A stretch of DNA of 5,079 bases, taken from positions 1 through 5,079 of the forward strand of contig DJFN01000048.1 in NCBI GenBank assembly GCA_002432085.1, read 5' to 3'. A program made the position numbers and the translations under genes. Position 1 is the first letter of the stretch, and every line of letters begins with the position of its first letter. Positions 1 through 5,079 of this stretch are shown here, piece after piece. Source of the stretch: Flavobacteriales bacterium UBA5871 (GTDB lineage Bacteria; Bacteroidota; Bacteroidia; Flavobacteriales_D; Crocinitomicaceae). The notes under the pieces are model-generated. The model searched no databases. It saw nothing but the letters and a program-made list of their open reading frames with translations, and had not been told where the DNA came from.

Positions 1-565
1 CAGCAGCAGCATCGGGAACACGCACGGGATTGCTTTCCCGAACGGCAGCCAGCTCCGGCTTCCACTCGCCTTCCCAGCGCAGATTGCCCACCTGGTCTAC
101 AAATGCTTCGACTGAAATGCCGGCAGTTGCCAACGCTTGCTTAGCAATCGCTCCGGCTACAACGCGGGCAATGGTTTCACGAGCGCTCGATCTTCCACCG
201 CCGCGGTGATCGCGGAAACCGTATTTCTGATCGTAGGTAAAATCGGCATGCGACGGACGGTAGCTTGCCTTGAGTGTATCGTAATCGTTTGATTTCTGGT
301 CATTATTCCGAACAATGAAACCGATGGAAGCTCCGGTGGTTTTTCCGTCGAAAATGCCCGAAAGGAATTCCACACTGTCTTCTTCCTTGCGCTGCGTCAC
401 AATTGCCGACTGTCCCGGACGACGACGCACCAATTCATTGTTGATGGCTTCCATATCGAGCGAAATGCCCGCAGGAACGCCGTCGATCACGCCTCCGATT
501 GCCGCTCCGTGCGATTCTCCGAACGAAGACAGCGTGAAGATCGTTCCATAAGATGAACCGGCCAT
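1..565 (-). CDS. aroC: chorismate synthase, N-terminal part (runs off window edge)
   Basis: Catalyses the last shikimate-pathway step, 5-enolpyruvylshikimate-3-phosphate to chorismate, in the cytosol with reduced FMN. About 188 residues are visible, roughly half of the ~360 usual for the family; the C-terminus lies beyond base 1. The protein starts [10 protein letters not shown]. The first family signature FGESHG is at residues 15-20, RRRPGQ at 47-52, RPSHAD at 103-108 and [14 protein letters not shown] at 118-131. His19 and His106 appear to match the two invariant histidines proposed as acid/base groups in the family. The ATG start overlaps the TGA stop of the upstream mutase by one base (TGATG), which fixes the start and points to translational coupling. 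No promoter is visible between the two genes, so expression probably depends on the mutase promoter. Identification is firm from motifs; only the unseen half is unverified. Confidence 0.97.
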   Translation of the reverse strand, partial: MAGSSYGTIFTLSSFGESHGAAIGGVIDGVPAGISLDMEAINNELVRRRPGQSAIVTQRKEEDSVEFLSGIFDGKTTGASIGFIVRNNDQKSNDYDTLKASYRPSHADFTYDQKYGFRDHRGGGRSSARETIARVVAGAIAKQALATAGISVEAFVDQVGNLRWEGEWKPELAAVRESNPVRVPDAAA

Positions 566-1974
566 CAGTTGCAGATTGTTTGTTCGGTAATGCTCAGGAT
601 TTCGCGAACTTCCTCCATTGTCGGCGCTTCAGCGTAGGTACGCAGCACCGGTTCGGTACCGGAAGCACGGATCATGACCCAACGATCGCTGTCGAAGAAA
701 TACTTCCATCCGTCGATCGTTTGCAGCTCATTTACAGCGTATTTACCAAAGTTTTTATAGCTTCCGTTATTGCAATTCGTTACGATTTTCTGCTTGAGCG
801 CTTCGGTAATGTGCAGGTCATTGCGCTCGAATTTGAACGCGCCCACGATTTCATACACCTCATCGATGAGCTGGTCGAGTGTTTTGCCCGATTTCGCCAT
901 GAATTCCCAGATGATGAGTCCCATCCAGATGCCGTCACGCTCCGGAATATGGCCTTTTACAGCAATACCGCCGGATTCTTCGCCGCCGATCAATACGTCT
1001 TCTTCGACCATGATGCCGGCAATGTATTTAAAGCCGATTTTCACCACTTCGAACGGCAGACCATAATGTTCCGCCATCTTGCCCACGCGAGGTGTCGTAC
1101 TGAAAGCTGTGACGGCTTTACCGCTCAACCCTTTGTATTTCACCAGGTAATGCATCAGCAACAAAATGATGTGGTGGGAATCGATGAATTCGCCTTTTCC
1201 GTTATAAAGACCAATGCGGTCGGCATCACCGTCGGTAGCCAGTGCGCAGTCGATGTTTCCTGTTTCACGGATGTAACGCTCGAGCGGCTGCAGGTTTTTG
1301 GCGATCGGCTCCGGCGCCTGTCCGTAAAACGATGGATTGTGCTCGCAGTGCAACAGCTCTACATCCGGCAAAATGCGCGGGATTACGTTCTGACCGGCGC
1401 CGTACATGGCGTCGTAAACCAATTTAAGTCCGGATTTGCGGATCGCTTCCAGGTCGAAATTCGCTTCGATGTGTTGCACGTAACGTGTTTCGAAATCCAC
1501 GATCTCCAGCTTTCCGGATTGGATATAACTGTCGAGTGATACGGCTGCGTAGTCAAAAGGAACCGCTTCCGGAATGATATCTTCGATTTCCTGCACTTTC
1601 TCCGGTTGCAGGGGACCGCCGAAATGCGCTTTCAGCTTATAGCCGTTGTAGCCCGGCGGGTTGTGGCTCGCTGTGATGATCACGCCCAATCCGCAGGAAA
1701 GCTGAACGGCCGCCAGCGAGATCATTGGTGTGGAAACAAATCCGCGTGACATCTTCACTTCGATGCCTTCGTTCAACAAGACCTTGGCAGCAGTTTCGGC
1801 AAACAATTCACCGGCAAAACGACAATCGTGACCTAAAGCGATACGTTGTGCCTGTCCTGATTTTTTGAGCCACTGCGCCGTTGCATAAGCTACGCGTGCT
1901 ACGTTCTCGGTTGTGAATTCTTCCGCGATGATCGCGCGCCAACCGTCTGTTCCGAATTTGATCTTAGTTGCCAA
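565..1974 (-). CDS. alpha-D-phosphohexomutase (phosphoglucomutase/phosphomannomutase family)
   Basis: Cytosolic enzyme interconverting hexose 1- and 6-phosphates through a phosphoserine intermediate. Numbering is from the TTG at 1974 (469 aa). FGTDGWR is at 7-13. The catalytic loop TASHNP is at 101-106 with Ser103 as phosphoserine. The metal loop DGDADR is at 248-253, the sugar-binding loop GEESGG at 331-336 and the phosphate-binding RASGTEP at 436-442. All four domain motifs are intact and length is normal. GEESGG and DGDADR fit phosphogluco/phosphomannomutases better than GlmM, which usually has DGDGDR; the exact sugar cannot be read from sequence. The open frame extends to another TTG at 2004. 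I prefer 1974 because it gives the short [13 protein letters not shown]-terminus usual in the family, and because the 2004 codon lies inside a promoter-like element. No ATG exists before the first motif. The stop overlaps the aroC ATG by one base. A long opposite-strand frame here is a shadow. Confidence 0.95.
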   Translation of the reverse strand: MATKIKFGTDGWRAIIAEEFTTENVARVAYATAQWLKKSGQAQRIALGHDCRFAGELFAETAAKVLLNEGIEVKMSRGFVSTPMISLAAVQLSCGLGVIITASHNPPGYNGYKLKAHFGGPLQPEKVQEIEDIIPEAVPFDYAAVSLDSYIQSGKLEIVDFETRYVQHIEANFDLEAIRKSGLKLVYDAMYGAGQNVIPRILPDVELLHCEHNPSFYGQAPEPIAKNLQPLERYIRETGNIDCALATDGDADRIGLYNGKGEFIDSHHIILLLMHYLVKYKGLSGKAVTAFSTTPRVGKMAEHYGLPFEVVKIGFKYIAGIMVEEDVLIGGEESGGIAVKGHIPERDGIWMGLIIWEFMAKSGKTLDQLIDEVYEIVGAFKFERNDLHITEALKQKIVTNCNNGSYKNFGKYAVNELQTIDGWKYFFDSDRWVMIRASGTEPVLRTYAEAPTMEEVREILSITEQTICN

Positions 1975-2001
1975 TGTGATGCTGGATTGTTTATATGTGT
2001 T

Positions 2002-2009
2002 CAAATATA
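2002..2009 (-). promoter_or_regulatory. Bacteroidota-type -7 promoter element before the mutase
   Basis: Read on the minus strand this is TATATTTG, a full match to the TAnnTTTG consensus of the primary Bacteroidota sigma factor. Transcription would begin roughly at 1995-1998, giving a leader of about 20-25 nt before the TTG at 1974. The matching -33 TTG/TTTG is not at the usual ~19-nt spacing; the nearest TTTTTG is only 11 nt upstream. The -33 region instead falls on a 16-bp palindrome. The element is short enough to arise by chance in AT-rich DNA, so its position just before a gene with no other visible promoter is the main support. Confidence 0.5.
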
Positions 2010-2021
2010 CTCAACACTAAC

Positions 2022-2037
2022 AAAAACACGTGTTTTT
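2022..2037. promoter_or_regulatory. 16-bp perfect palindrome, possible operator
   Basis: AAAAACACGTGTTTTT is an uninterrupted dyad centred on CACGTG. It sits 12 bp upstream of the TATATTTG element, over the spacer and -33 region of the putative mutase promoter, where a dimeric regulator would block or position RNA polymerase. A second smaller dyad, CGTG-TT-CACG, lies at 2043-2052 with its centre 18 bp away. With no loop it would make a poor RNA hairpin, so a terminator is unlikely. The regulator is unknown and the regulatory role is inferred. Confidence 0.35.
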
Positions 2038-2100
2038 TATTGCGTGTTCACGAGAGATTCTATTAACACCCAAAGCCGCATTTTCCGAATCTGATCTCTC

Positions 2101-2126
2101 CTACTTTTTTCCGGCAAAAAAAGTAG
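2101..2126. other. AT-rich hairpin at the end of repeat copy 1
   Basis: CTACTTTTTT (2101-2110) pairs with the A-tract and GTAG ending at 2126, a 10-bp stem with a CCGGCA loop. In the gene direction it is the last part of the repeat. Copy 2 keeps the stem although its A-tract differs. Confidence 0.65.
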
Positions 2127-2162
2127 TAAAAATGCCTTTCTGGCTCCGATTGCAGCGAACCA

Positions 2163-2248
2163 CCTTCCTTTCGGACCGGTCCACAGAAAGACTGGAGCAG
2201 GCTCCTATATGACAAGCACTTTCCGGGACCGGTTAGCCGAAAGGAAGG
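2163..2248. other. long nested hairpin within repeat copy 1
   Basis: Pairing from the outside in: CCTTCCTTTCGG (2163-2174) with CCGAAAGGAAGG (2237-2248), 12 bp. A 3-nt TAG bulge (2234-2236) follows. Then ACCGGTCC (2175-2182) pairs with GGACCGGT (2226-2233), 8 bp. After a small internal loop, GAAAG (2186-2190) pairs with CTTTC (2219-2223). The apical loop holds a small stem, GGAGC (2194-2198) with GCTCC (2201-2205). All four nested stems have identical sequence in copy 2, and substitutions fall outside the arms. On the minus strand, T-rich sequence begins about 25-30 nt after the stem, too far for a classic intrinsic terminator. Confidence 0.8.
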
Positions 2249-2346
2249 CTTGGTCTTCGGATTATCGTTCTGAGTGAAAGGTTGTATCGTTTAAATATAT
2301 CGGATCGTCGTAAAATGCAATCGGAGTCGTCTTTTCAATACTATTC

Positions 2347-2910
2347 TTAAACTTTAGACCAAATACGAGTATTCAGATTCAAATCCTCCACGATTCCAGC
2401 CATTTTGTCGATGATGTTCATGAGGAAAGCCGCTTCTTCCTTGTCGAGTGCTTGCCGGTAGACACCTGGCTCGAAGAGCTCTTTGCGGAAGGAATGGGCT
2501 AAATAGACATTGCTGTTTCGGAATGAAAGGCAGATGCTGCGACCGGTTGCTTCGTTGAGCTGAAGGATGCGCTCCATCAAGGACGGCGTCAGGATATAAC
2601 GGCATTCCTGCTCGTCGGTGGAATAGACAGCGAAGCGTTTTTCGAATTCGGGATTTTCCATGCGGATGAGATCGCCGTCGCGACTGCCGTTCCACTGCTG
2701 GAATTTACGTCCGAGTCCGCCGAACATGCGTTCCATGTTATCCTGGTCGATGATGGTTTCACCGTTGAAATGCTTGTTGAAATCGGCCGTGAAGAACAGT
2801 CCTTTGAAGACGGTGTGCCAGGTCTCTTTGCGATTGCCTTTCCCGTCGGTCGTAACGGTCTTGTATTCGGTGAAAATCTCTCCGAAGGCGAATTGCGTCT
2901 GATCAAACAT
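2347..2910 (-). CDS. DUF3137-family protein, C-terminal fragment (after an in-frame stop)
   Basis: This 187-codon piece carries the soluble C-terminal domain of a DUF3137-type protein. Recognisable family-like stretches are EIFTEYKT (11-18), TWHTVFKGLFFTADFNKHF (30-48), PEFEKRFAVYS (87-97), YILTPSLMERIL (105-116) and the ending NLNTRIW (178-184). It has no membrane segment or signal peptide of its own. It is in the same frame as the 131-codon piece upstream. The two are separated by a TAA at 2934-2932 and seven sense codons before the ATG at 2910. That ATG is only 21 nt after the stop, so reinitiation is possible, but the start is probably an internal methionine of a once continuous ~326-aa protein. 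The downstream frame is otherwise undamaged, suggesting a recent nonsense change or a sequence error. Function of the family is unknown. Confidence 0.75.
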   Translation of the reverse strand: MFDQTQFAFGEIFTEYKTVTTDGKGNRKETWHTVFKGLFFTADFNKHFNGETIIDQDNMERMFGGLGRKFQQWNGSRDGDLIRMENPEFEKRFAVYSTDEQECRYILTPSLMERILQLNEATGRSICLSFRNSNVYLAHSFRKELFEPGVYRQALDKEEAAFLMNIIDKMAGIVEDLNLNTRIWSKV

Positions 2911-2931
2911 CGCTGTGATCGTGTCTTCGGC

Positions 2932-2934
2932 TTA
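2932..2934 (-). other. in-frame TAA interrupting the DUF3137 gene
   Basis: On the minus strand the codons run CGT CAC TAA GCC GAA GAC, giving DRH-stop-AED. Sequence on both sides is in one frame and resembles one continuous DUF3137 domain, with a total span of 2347-3327 (326 sense codons). Single changes such as AAA, CAA or GAA to TAA would explain it. Stop-codon reassignment is unlikely because the same gene terminates at a TAA at 2349-2347 that matches the family's usual end. Confidence 0.8.
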
Positions 2935-3327
2935 GTGACGGTCGTAGCGGTGCGGAAACAGCTTGCTGTCGTTGTAATCGGTCATCAATCCGCGCTCGGG
3001 ATGGTATTCGAGACGTTCGTCCACAGCTTTCACCAGCGCCGGAATGACCGTTGCCTTGAATTTCTGACGGAACGCACGGTAAAACCGGTTGTGTTTGATG
3101 GCATACCAGATGATAAAGATCACCAGGATCACTCCCAGCGGAACGAACAATGTCACGCCGTCACGCAGGTGCATGAAGAAGAAAACCGCGAGCCAGCCGC
3201 CTGTTAATCCAAGGTAAAGCAGCAGGATTTTTCGGGAAGAACGAACAAATTGCTTTCGTTCGTTTTCGAGCTCGCCGAGAGCGCCGGTCATGAGTTGTTC
3301 GTAGACCGAATCAGCAGTAGTTGCCAT
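2932..3327 (-). CDS. DUF3137-family membrane protein, N-terminal fragment (premature stop)
   Basis: These 131 codons contain the membrane-anchoring half of the protein: a short cytosolic N-terminus, two hydrophobic segments at about 34-54 and 58-77 separated by a tight RDG turn, then a basic stretch (HNRFYRAFRQKFK) and the start of the soluble region ending SKLFPHRYDRH. It stops at a TAA, after which the same frame continues with AEDTITAMFD and the rest of the domain. Such proteins normally run through this point, so I read this as the front half of a split gene. The ATG lies 2 nt after the lemA TAG stop, so the two genes form one operon, a pairing often seen in Bacteroidota. No role can be assigned beyond a membrane protein acting with or near LemA. 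Confidence 0.8.
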   Translation of the reverse strand: MATTADSVYEQLMTGALGELENERKQFVRSSRKILLLYLGLTGGWLAVFFFMHLRDGVTLFVPLGVILVIFIIWYAIKHNRFYRAFRQKFKATVIPALVKAVDERLEYHPERGLMTDYNDSKLFPHRYDRH

Positions 3328-3329
3328 GG

Positions 3330-3854
3330 CTAATCGTTGAATTCAAAATAGGTTTTCTTCTCGAAACCGTTGCGACGTGCAATGATAGACGACGGAAACT
3401 GCAACACCGCGTTGTTGTAAATGTTGATCGACATATTAAACGTACGACGCGACGCAGCCAGTTGTTCTTCCGTTTCGTTGATGCTTCGCTGGAGCATGAG
3501 GAATTGGTCGCTGGCCTTCAGCTCAGGGTAAGCTTCCGCTTTGATGATGAATTGCTGTAATTGCTGCTTAAATTCCACATTGCTTGCTGCCAGTGCTTCG
3601 GCATCGCGCGGTGTGGATCGGAGCTCGGTAAGCTTAGACAACAGCTCTGATTCGTGCTGCATGTAGCCTTTCACACAATCGGTGAGCTGAGGAATAAGAT
3701 CGAAGCGTTGTTTCAGCATGACATCAACCGTCGCAAACGCGTTATCGACCTGGTTCGATTTGGCGATCAGGCTGTTCTTGAGCACAATAGCGATAATGAC
3801 AATCAGTAGTAGTAAACCCGCTACAATACTTCCAATAAAGATAAGCGATTCCAT
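3330..3854 (-). CDS. lemA: LemA family protein
   Basis: This 174-aa membrane-anchored protein has one N-terminal hydrophobic segment (about residues 5-25, IFIGSIVAGLLLLIVIIAIV) followed by a helical domain facing the cytoplasm or periplasm. Family hallmarks are SNQVDNAF (33-40), VDVMLKQRFDLIPQL (43-57) and VKGYMQHE (61-68). Also present are YPELKASDQFLMLQ (109-122), INETEEQLAASRRTFN (125-140), IYNNAVLQFP (145-154) and the final FEKKTYFEFND. Length is slightly short but complete for the family (about 180-200 aa). The biochemical role of LemA proteins is unresolved. It leads a two-gene unit with the DUF3137 protein (2-nt gap), a recurring partnership that suggests a shared envelope function. 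The ATG is chosen because it directly precedes the membrane segment; no purine-rich Shine-Dalgarno is evident. A short frame at 3821-4039 overlapping this start is spurious. Confidence 0.95.
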   Translation of the reverse strand: MESLIFIGSIVAGLLLLIVIIAIVLKNSLIAKSNQVDNAFATVDVMLKQRFDLIPQLTDCVKGYMQHESELLSKLTELRSTPRDAEALAASNVEFKQQLQQFIIKAEAYPELKASDQFLMLQRSINETEEQLAASRRTFNMSINIYNNAVLQFPSSIIARRNGFEKKTYFEFND

Positions 3855-3870
3855 TCGGTTAAATTTTCGT

Positions 3871-3878
3871 CGAAACTA
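3871..3878 (-). promoter_or_regulatory. weak -7-like element before lemA
   Basis: Read on the minus strand this is TAGTTTCG, one base off TAnnTTTG. It lies 16 bp before the lemA ATG, which would give a very short leader. No TTG is seen at -33, only a TTTTCG at shorter spacing. A lemA promoter is expected here because the upstream gene ends 339 bp away, but this particular site is a weak candidate. Confidence 0.25.
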
Positions 3879-3924
3879 CGCATAGTTTTGATACGAAAAT
3901 CCTGTCTTCGAATTTTTGATTCTT

Positions 3925-3951
3925 CTACTTTTTTCCGGCAAAGAAAAGTAG
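3925..3951. other. AT-rich hairpin at the end of repeat copy 2
   Basis: CTACTTTT pairs with AAAAGTAG (8 bp) and extends through one T-G position and a further T-A pair, leaving a CCGGCAA loop. The T-G position would be a U·G wobble in a plus-strand RNA but an A-C mismatch in a minus-strand RNA. Confidence 0.6.
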
Positions 3952-3986
3952 CAAAAATGCCTTTCTGGCCCGATTGCAGCAAACCA

Positions 3987-4072
3987 CCTTCCTTTCGGAC
4001 CGGTCCACAGAAAGACCGGAGCAGGCTCCCAAATGACAAGCACTTTCCGGGACCGGTTAGCCGAAAGGAAGG
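3987..4072. other. long nested hairpin within repeat copy 2
   Basis: Same fold as in copy 1: 12-bp outer stem (3987-3998 with 4061-4072), TAG bulge (4058-4060), 8-bp ACCGGTCC/GGACCGGT stem (3999-4006 with 4050-4057), GAAAG/CTTTC inner pairing and the apical GGAGC/GCTCC hairpin. The stem arms match copy 1 base for base, while the loop beside the apical hairpin and the outer flanks vary. Confidence 0.8.
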
Positions 4073-4161
4073 CTCGGTCTCCGAATTATTAACTGGAGAA
4101 GGAAAATTACCTGTTTATACCAACTCAGGATCGTTAAGAGAAAATCGGGCTATTAGAATTC

Positions 4162-4194
4162 ATTCGTAAAGCCAGGCTGCAGCTTGAAACGAAT
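4162..4194 (-). terminator. imperfect inverted repeat after rocD, possible terminator
   Basis: On the minus strand ATTCGT (4194-4189) pairs with ACGAAT (4167-4162), and inside it AAGC pairs with GCTT. The stem is about 10 bp with a bulge and a 9-nt loop, beginning at the last base of the rocD TGA. There is no T-tract after it, so termination by this structure alone is doubtful. Confidence 0.25.
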
Positions 4195-5079
4195 CAGGCT
4201 TTGTATTCCAGAATACTCTTTTCGATAATGGCCACACATTCCATCAGCTGTTCTTCGTTCATTACCAGCGGCGGCGCGAAACGAATGATATTGCCGTGTG
4301 TAGGCTTAGCCAGCAAGCCGTTTTCTTTCATCTGCATGCAGAGGTTCCAGGCCGTTTTGCTTTCCGGTGAATCGTTCACGATGATGGCGTTCAGCAAGCC
4401 TTTTCCGCGTACGCTTTTAACGAGATCTGTTTTTTCGATGATGCGGTTCATTTCCTTGCGGAAGAGAACACCCAGGCGCTCGGAGTTTTCAGCCAGGCGC
4501 TCATCAGTGATCACGTTCAGTGCGGCAATGGCCACTTTCGCTGCGATCGGGTTTCCACCAAAGGTCGAGCCGTGTTGTCCGGGCTTGATGACCATCATAA
4601 TGTCGTCGTTAGCCAGCACCGCAGAAACGGGGTACATACCGCCCGAAAGCGCTTTTCCGAGGATGAGAATGTCTGCCTTTACGTTTTCATGATCGACAGC
4701 CAGCAGCTTTCCTGTACGGGCAACTCCGGTCTGCACTTCATCGGCGATGAAGAGTACGTTGGCAGCCTCACACAATTGTTTTGCTTTCGCCAGGTAGCCT
4801 TCCTGCGGAACGTACACACCCGCTTCGCCCTGAATCGGCTCTACGAGAAAACCAACCACGCCCGGCTGCTTCAATGCTCCTTCGAGCGCTGCGGTATCGT
4901 CATAAGGAATGCGGATAAAACCCGGTGTATACGGCCCGAAATGCGTGCTGGCATCCGGATCGCTGGAAAAAGAAATAATCGTTGTCGTACGACCGTGGAA
5001 GTTGCCTTCGCAAACAATGATCTTTGCTTCGTTTTCGGCAATGTTGCGCTTTTCATAGCCCCATTTGCGGGCCAGCTTG
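4194..5079 (-). CDS. rocD: ornithine--oxo-acid transaminase, C-terminal part (N-terminus outside window)
   Basis: PLP enzyme of fold type I (class III aminotransferase) that moves the delta-amino group of ornithine to 2-oxoglutarate, giving glutamate-5-semialdehyde and linking arginine/ornithine breakdown with proline and glutamate metabolism. About 294 residues are visible of the ~400-415 usual; the first ~110 lie beyond base 5079. In the visible part, EGNFHGRTT is near residues 30-38 and VEPIQGEAG near 79-87. FIADEVQTGVARTGK (about 110-124) carries the cofactor-binding Asp. ILILGKALSGGMYPVSAV (about 137-154) carries the PLP-binding Lys, followed by HGSTFGGNP and the C-terminal IRFAPPL. This wording of motifs favours ornithine aminotransferase over acetylornithine aminotransferase or GABA transaminase, though these are close relatives. 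A shorter frame starting at 4874 begins at an internal leucine codon (TTG) and is not a real start. The gene ends with TGA and is followed by a 339-bp gap, so it is probably a separate transcription unit from lemA. Confidence 0.93.
   Translation of the reverse strand, partial: KLARKWGYEKRNIAENEAKIIVCEGNFHGRTTTIISFSSDPDASTHFGPYTPGFIRIPYDDTAALEGALKQPGVVGFLVEPIQGEAGVYVPQEGYLAKAKQLCEAANVLFIADEVQTGVARTGKLLAVDHENVKADILILGKALSGGMYPVSAVLANDDIMMVIKPGQHGSTFGGNPIAAKVAIAALNVITDERLAENSERLGVLFRKEMNRIIEKTDLVKSVRGKGLLNAIIVNDSPESKTAWNLCMQMKENGLLAKPTHGNIIRFAPPLVMNEEQLMECVAIIEKSILEYKA

Larger units (their letters stand above)
2101..2265 (-). repeat. structured intergenic repeat, copy 1
   Basis: This 165-bp block recurs at 3925-4089 in the same orientation. 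By hand alignment I count about 8 substitutions and two single-base gaps, about 94% identity. The parts in order on the plus strand are an AT-rich hairpin (2101-2126), a linker with GCC-TTTCT-GGC (2135-2145) and a large nested hairpin (2163-2248). A short tail follows. The two gaps shift every reading frame between the copies, so it is not a conserved coding segment. It lies after the DUF3137 stop and before the mutase, at a boundary between transcription units. A role as a 3'-end, terminator-like or RNA-stability element, or as a non-autonomous dispersed repeat, would fit; none is proven. No transposase or target duplication is visible. The strand given is the direction of neighbouring genes, not a proven polarity. 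Confidence 0.85.
1975..2346. other. intergenic region between the DUF3137 gene and the mutase
   Basis: This gap of about 370 bp has no gene that I can support. From left to right it holds the mutase leader and -7 element, the CACGTG palindrome with a smaller dyad beside it, repeat copy 1 (2101-2265), and about 80 bp of AT-rich DNA after the DUF3137 stop. In that last stretch I see no clear rho-independent terminator, only a loose direct repeat (GACGACTCCGAT and GACGATCCGAT on the minus strand). A short plus-strand frame at 2030-2212 reads through the repeat, but one-base gaps between the two copies disrupt that frame. Confidence 0.7.
3925..4089 (-). repeat. structured intergenic repeat, copy 2
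   Basis: Second copy of the 165-bp element, in the same orientation as copy 1 and in the equivalent position: after one gene's stop (rocD) and before the next unit (lemA). Relative to copy 1 it gains one base in the A-tract (aaagaaaa) and lacks one T in the linker (ggc-ccg). Its few substitutions all lie outside the stem arms. The right end is conserved up to ATTAT. The left boundary is less certain, because CGAAT plus a pyrimidine-rich stretch precedes both copies. No flanking target-site duplication is obvious. Confidence 0.85.
3855..4193. other. intergenic region between rocD and lemA
   Basis: This 339-bp gap has no supported gene. It holds, in gene direction, an imperfect inverted repeat right after the rocD stop (4162-4194), about 70 bp of unremarkable AT-rich DNA, repeat copy 2 (4089-3925), and about 70 bp with a weak promoter-like motif before lemA. 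Short frames crossing it on both strands (3888-4169 plus, 3821-4039 minus) are translations of the repeat that do not stay open in copy 1 in the same frame. Confidence 0.7.

Noticed and set aside
553..1539. Long open frame (328 codons) on the plus strand opposite the mutase
   Set aside because: It lies wholly antisense to a gene with all four phosphohexomutase motifs. Its product has no recognisable domain, and it looks like a codon-bias shadow.
2293..2325. Loose direct repeat GACGACTCCGAT / GACGATCCGAT on the minus strand after the DUF3137 stop
   Set aside because: It is short and imperfect, has only two units and no associated motif, and is easily explained by chance.
2932..2934. Reassigned stop codon or selenocysteine/pyrrolysine-type recoding at the DUF3137 TAA
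   Set aside because: TAA also serves as the natural end of the same gene at 2349-2347. TAA is not the usual codon for selenocysteine (TGA) or pyrrolysine (TAG), and no recoding hairpin is evident next to it.
3883..3890. Plus-strand TAGTTTTG, a TAnnTTTG match that could drive an RNA through repeat copy 2
   Set aside because: I see no -33 TTG at proper spacing, and no equivalent motif precedes copy 1, so a chance match in AT-rich DNA is more likely.
2101..4089. Paired repeats as the ends of a composite transposon or as a CRISPR array
   Set aside because: The repeats are in direct orientation, and the DNA between them holds lemA and DUF3137 with no transposase. There are only two units about 1.8 kb apart, with no spacers.
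4201..4692. 163-codon plus-strand frame opposite rocD
   Set aside because: It is antisense to a clear PLP aminotransferase and its translation shows no family features.

Overview
The window most likely comes from a member of the Bacteroidota, possibly a Flavobacteriales-type genome with moderate GC. Three things point there. LemA sits directly before a DUF3137-type membrane protein. Purine-rich Shine-Dalgarno sequences are not evident before the start codons I checked. A TAnnTTTG promoter element lies before the mutase gene. The lineage call is inference; no rRNA or other decisive marker is present.

Every gene I can support is on the minus strand, so transcription runs from high to low coordinates. 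Region by region, in that order: (i) 5079-4194 is the C-terminal ~294 residues of an ornithine aminotransferase (RocD type), cut by the window edge. (ii) 4193-3855 is a 339-bp intergenic gap holding copy 2 of a structured repeat. (iii) 3854-2347 is a two-gene unit: lemA, then 2 nt later a DUF3137 gene. The DUF3137 frame is cut into 131-aa and 187-aa pieces by one in-frame TAA. (iv) 2346-1975 is a second gap holding copy 1 of the repeat, a 16-bp palindrome and a promoter-like element. (v) 1974-565 is an alpha-D-phosphohexomutase (phosphoglucomutase/phosphomannomutase family). (vi) 565-1 is the N-terminal half of chorismate synthase (aroC). Its ATG shares one base with the mutase TGA stop, so these two genes are very likely cotranscribed and translationally coupled.

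The genes themselves are ordinary: amino-acid metabolism (rocD, aroC), sugar-phosphate interconversion (the mutase) and a membrane-protein pair of unknown function (LemA/DUF3137). They do not form one obvious pathway.

The least explained part is the ~165-bp intergenic repeat, present twice in the same orientation at 2101-2265 and 3925-4089. The copies are about 94% identical by my hand alignment. Each contains a long nested hairpin whose pairing arms are identical in both copies, plus a small AT-rich hairpin at one end. The second point of interest is the nonsense break in DUF3137. I found no CRISPR array, transposase, tRNA, rRNA, defence system or other clear new multi-gene system.
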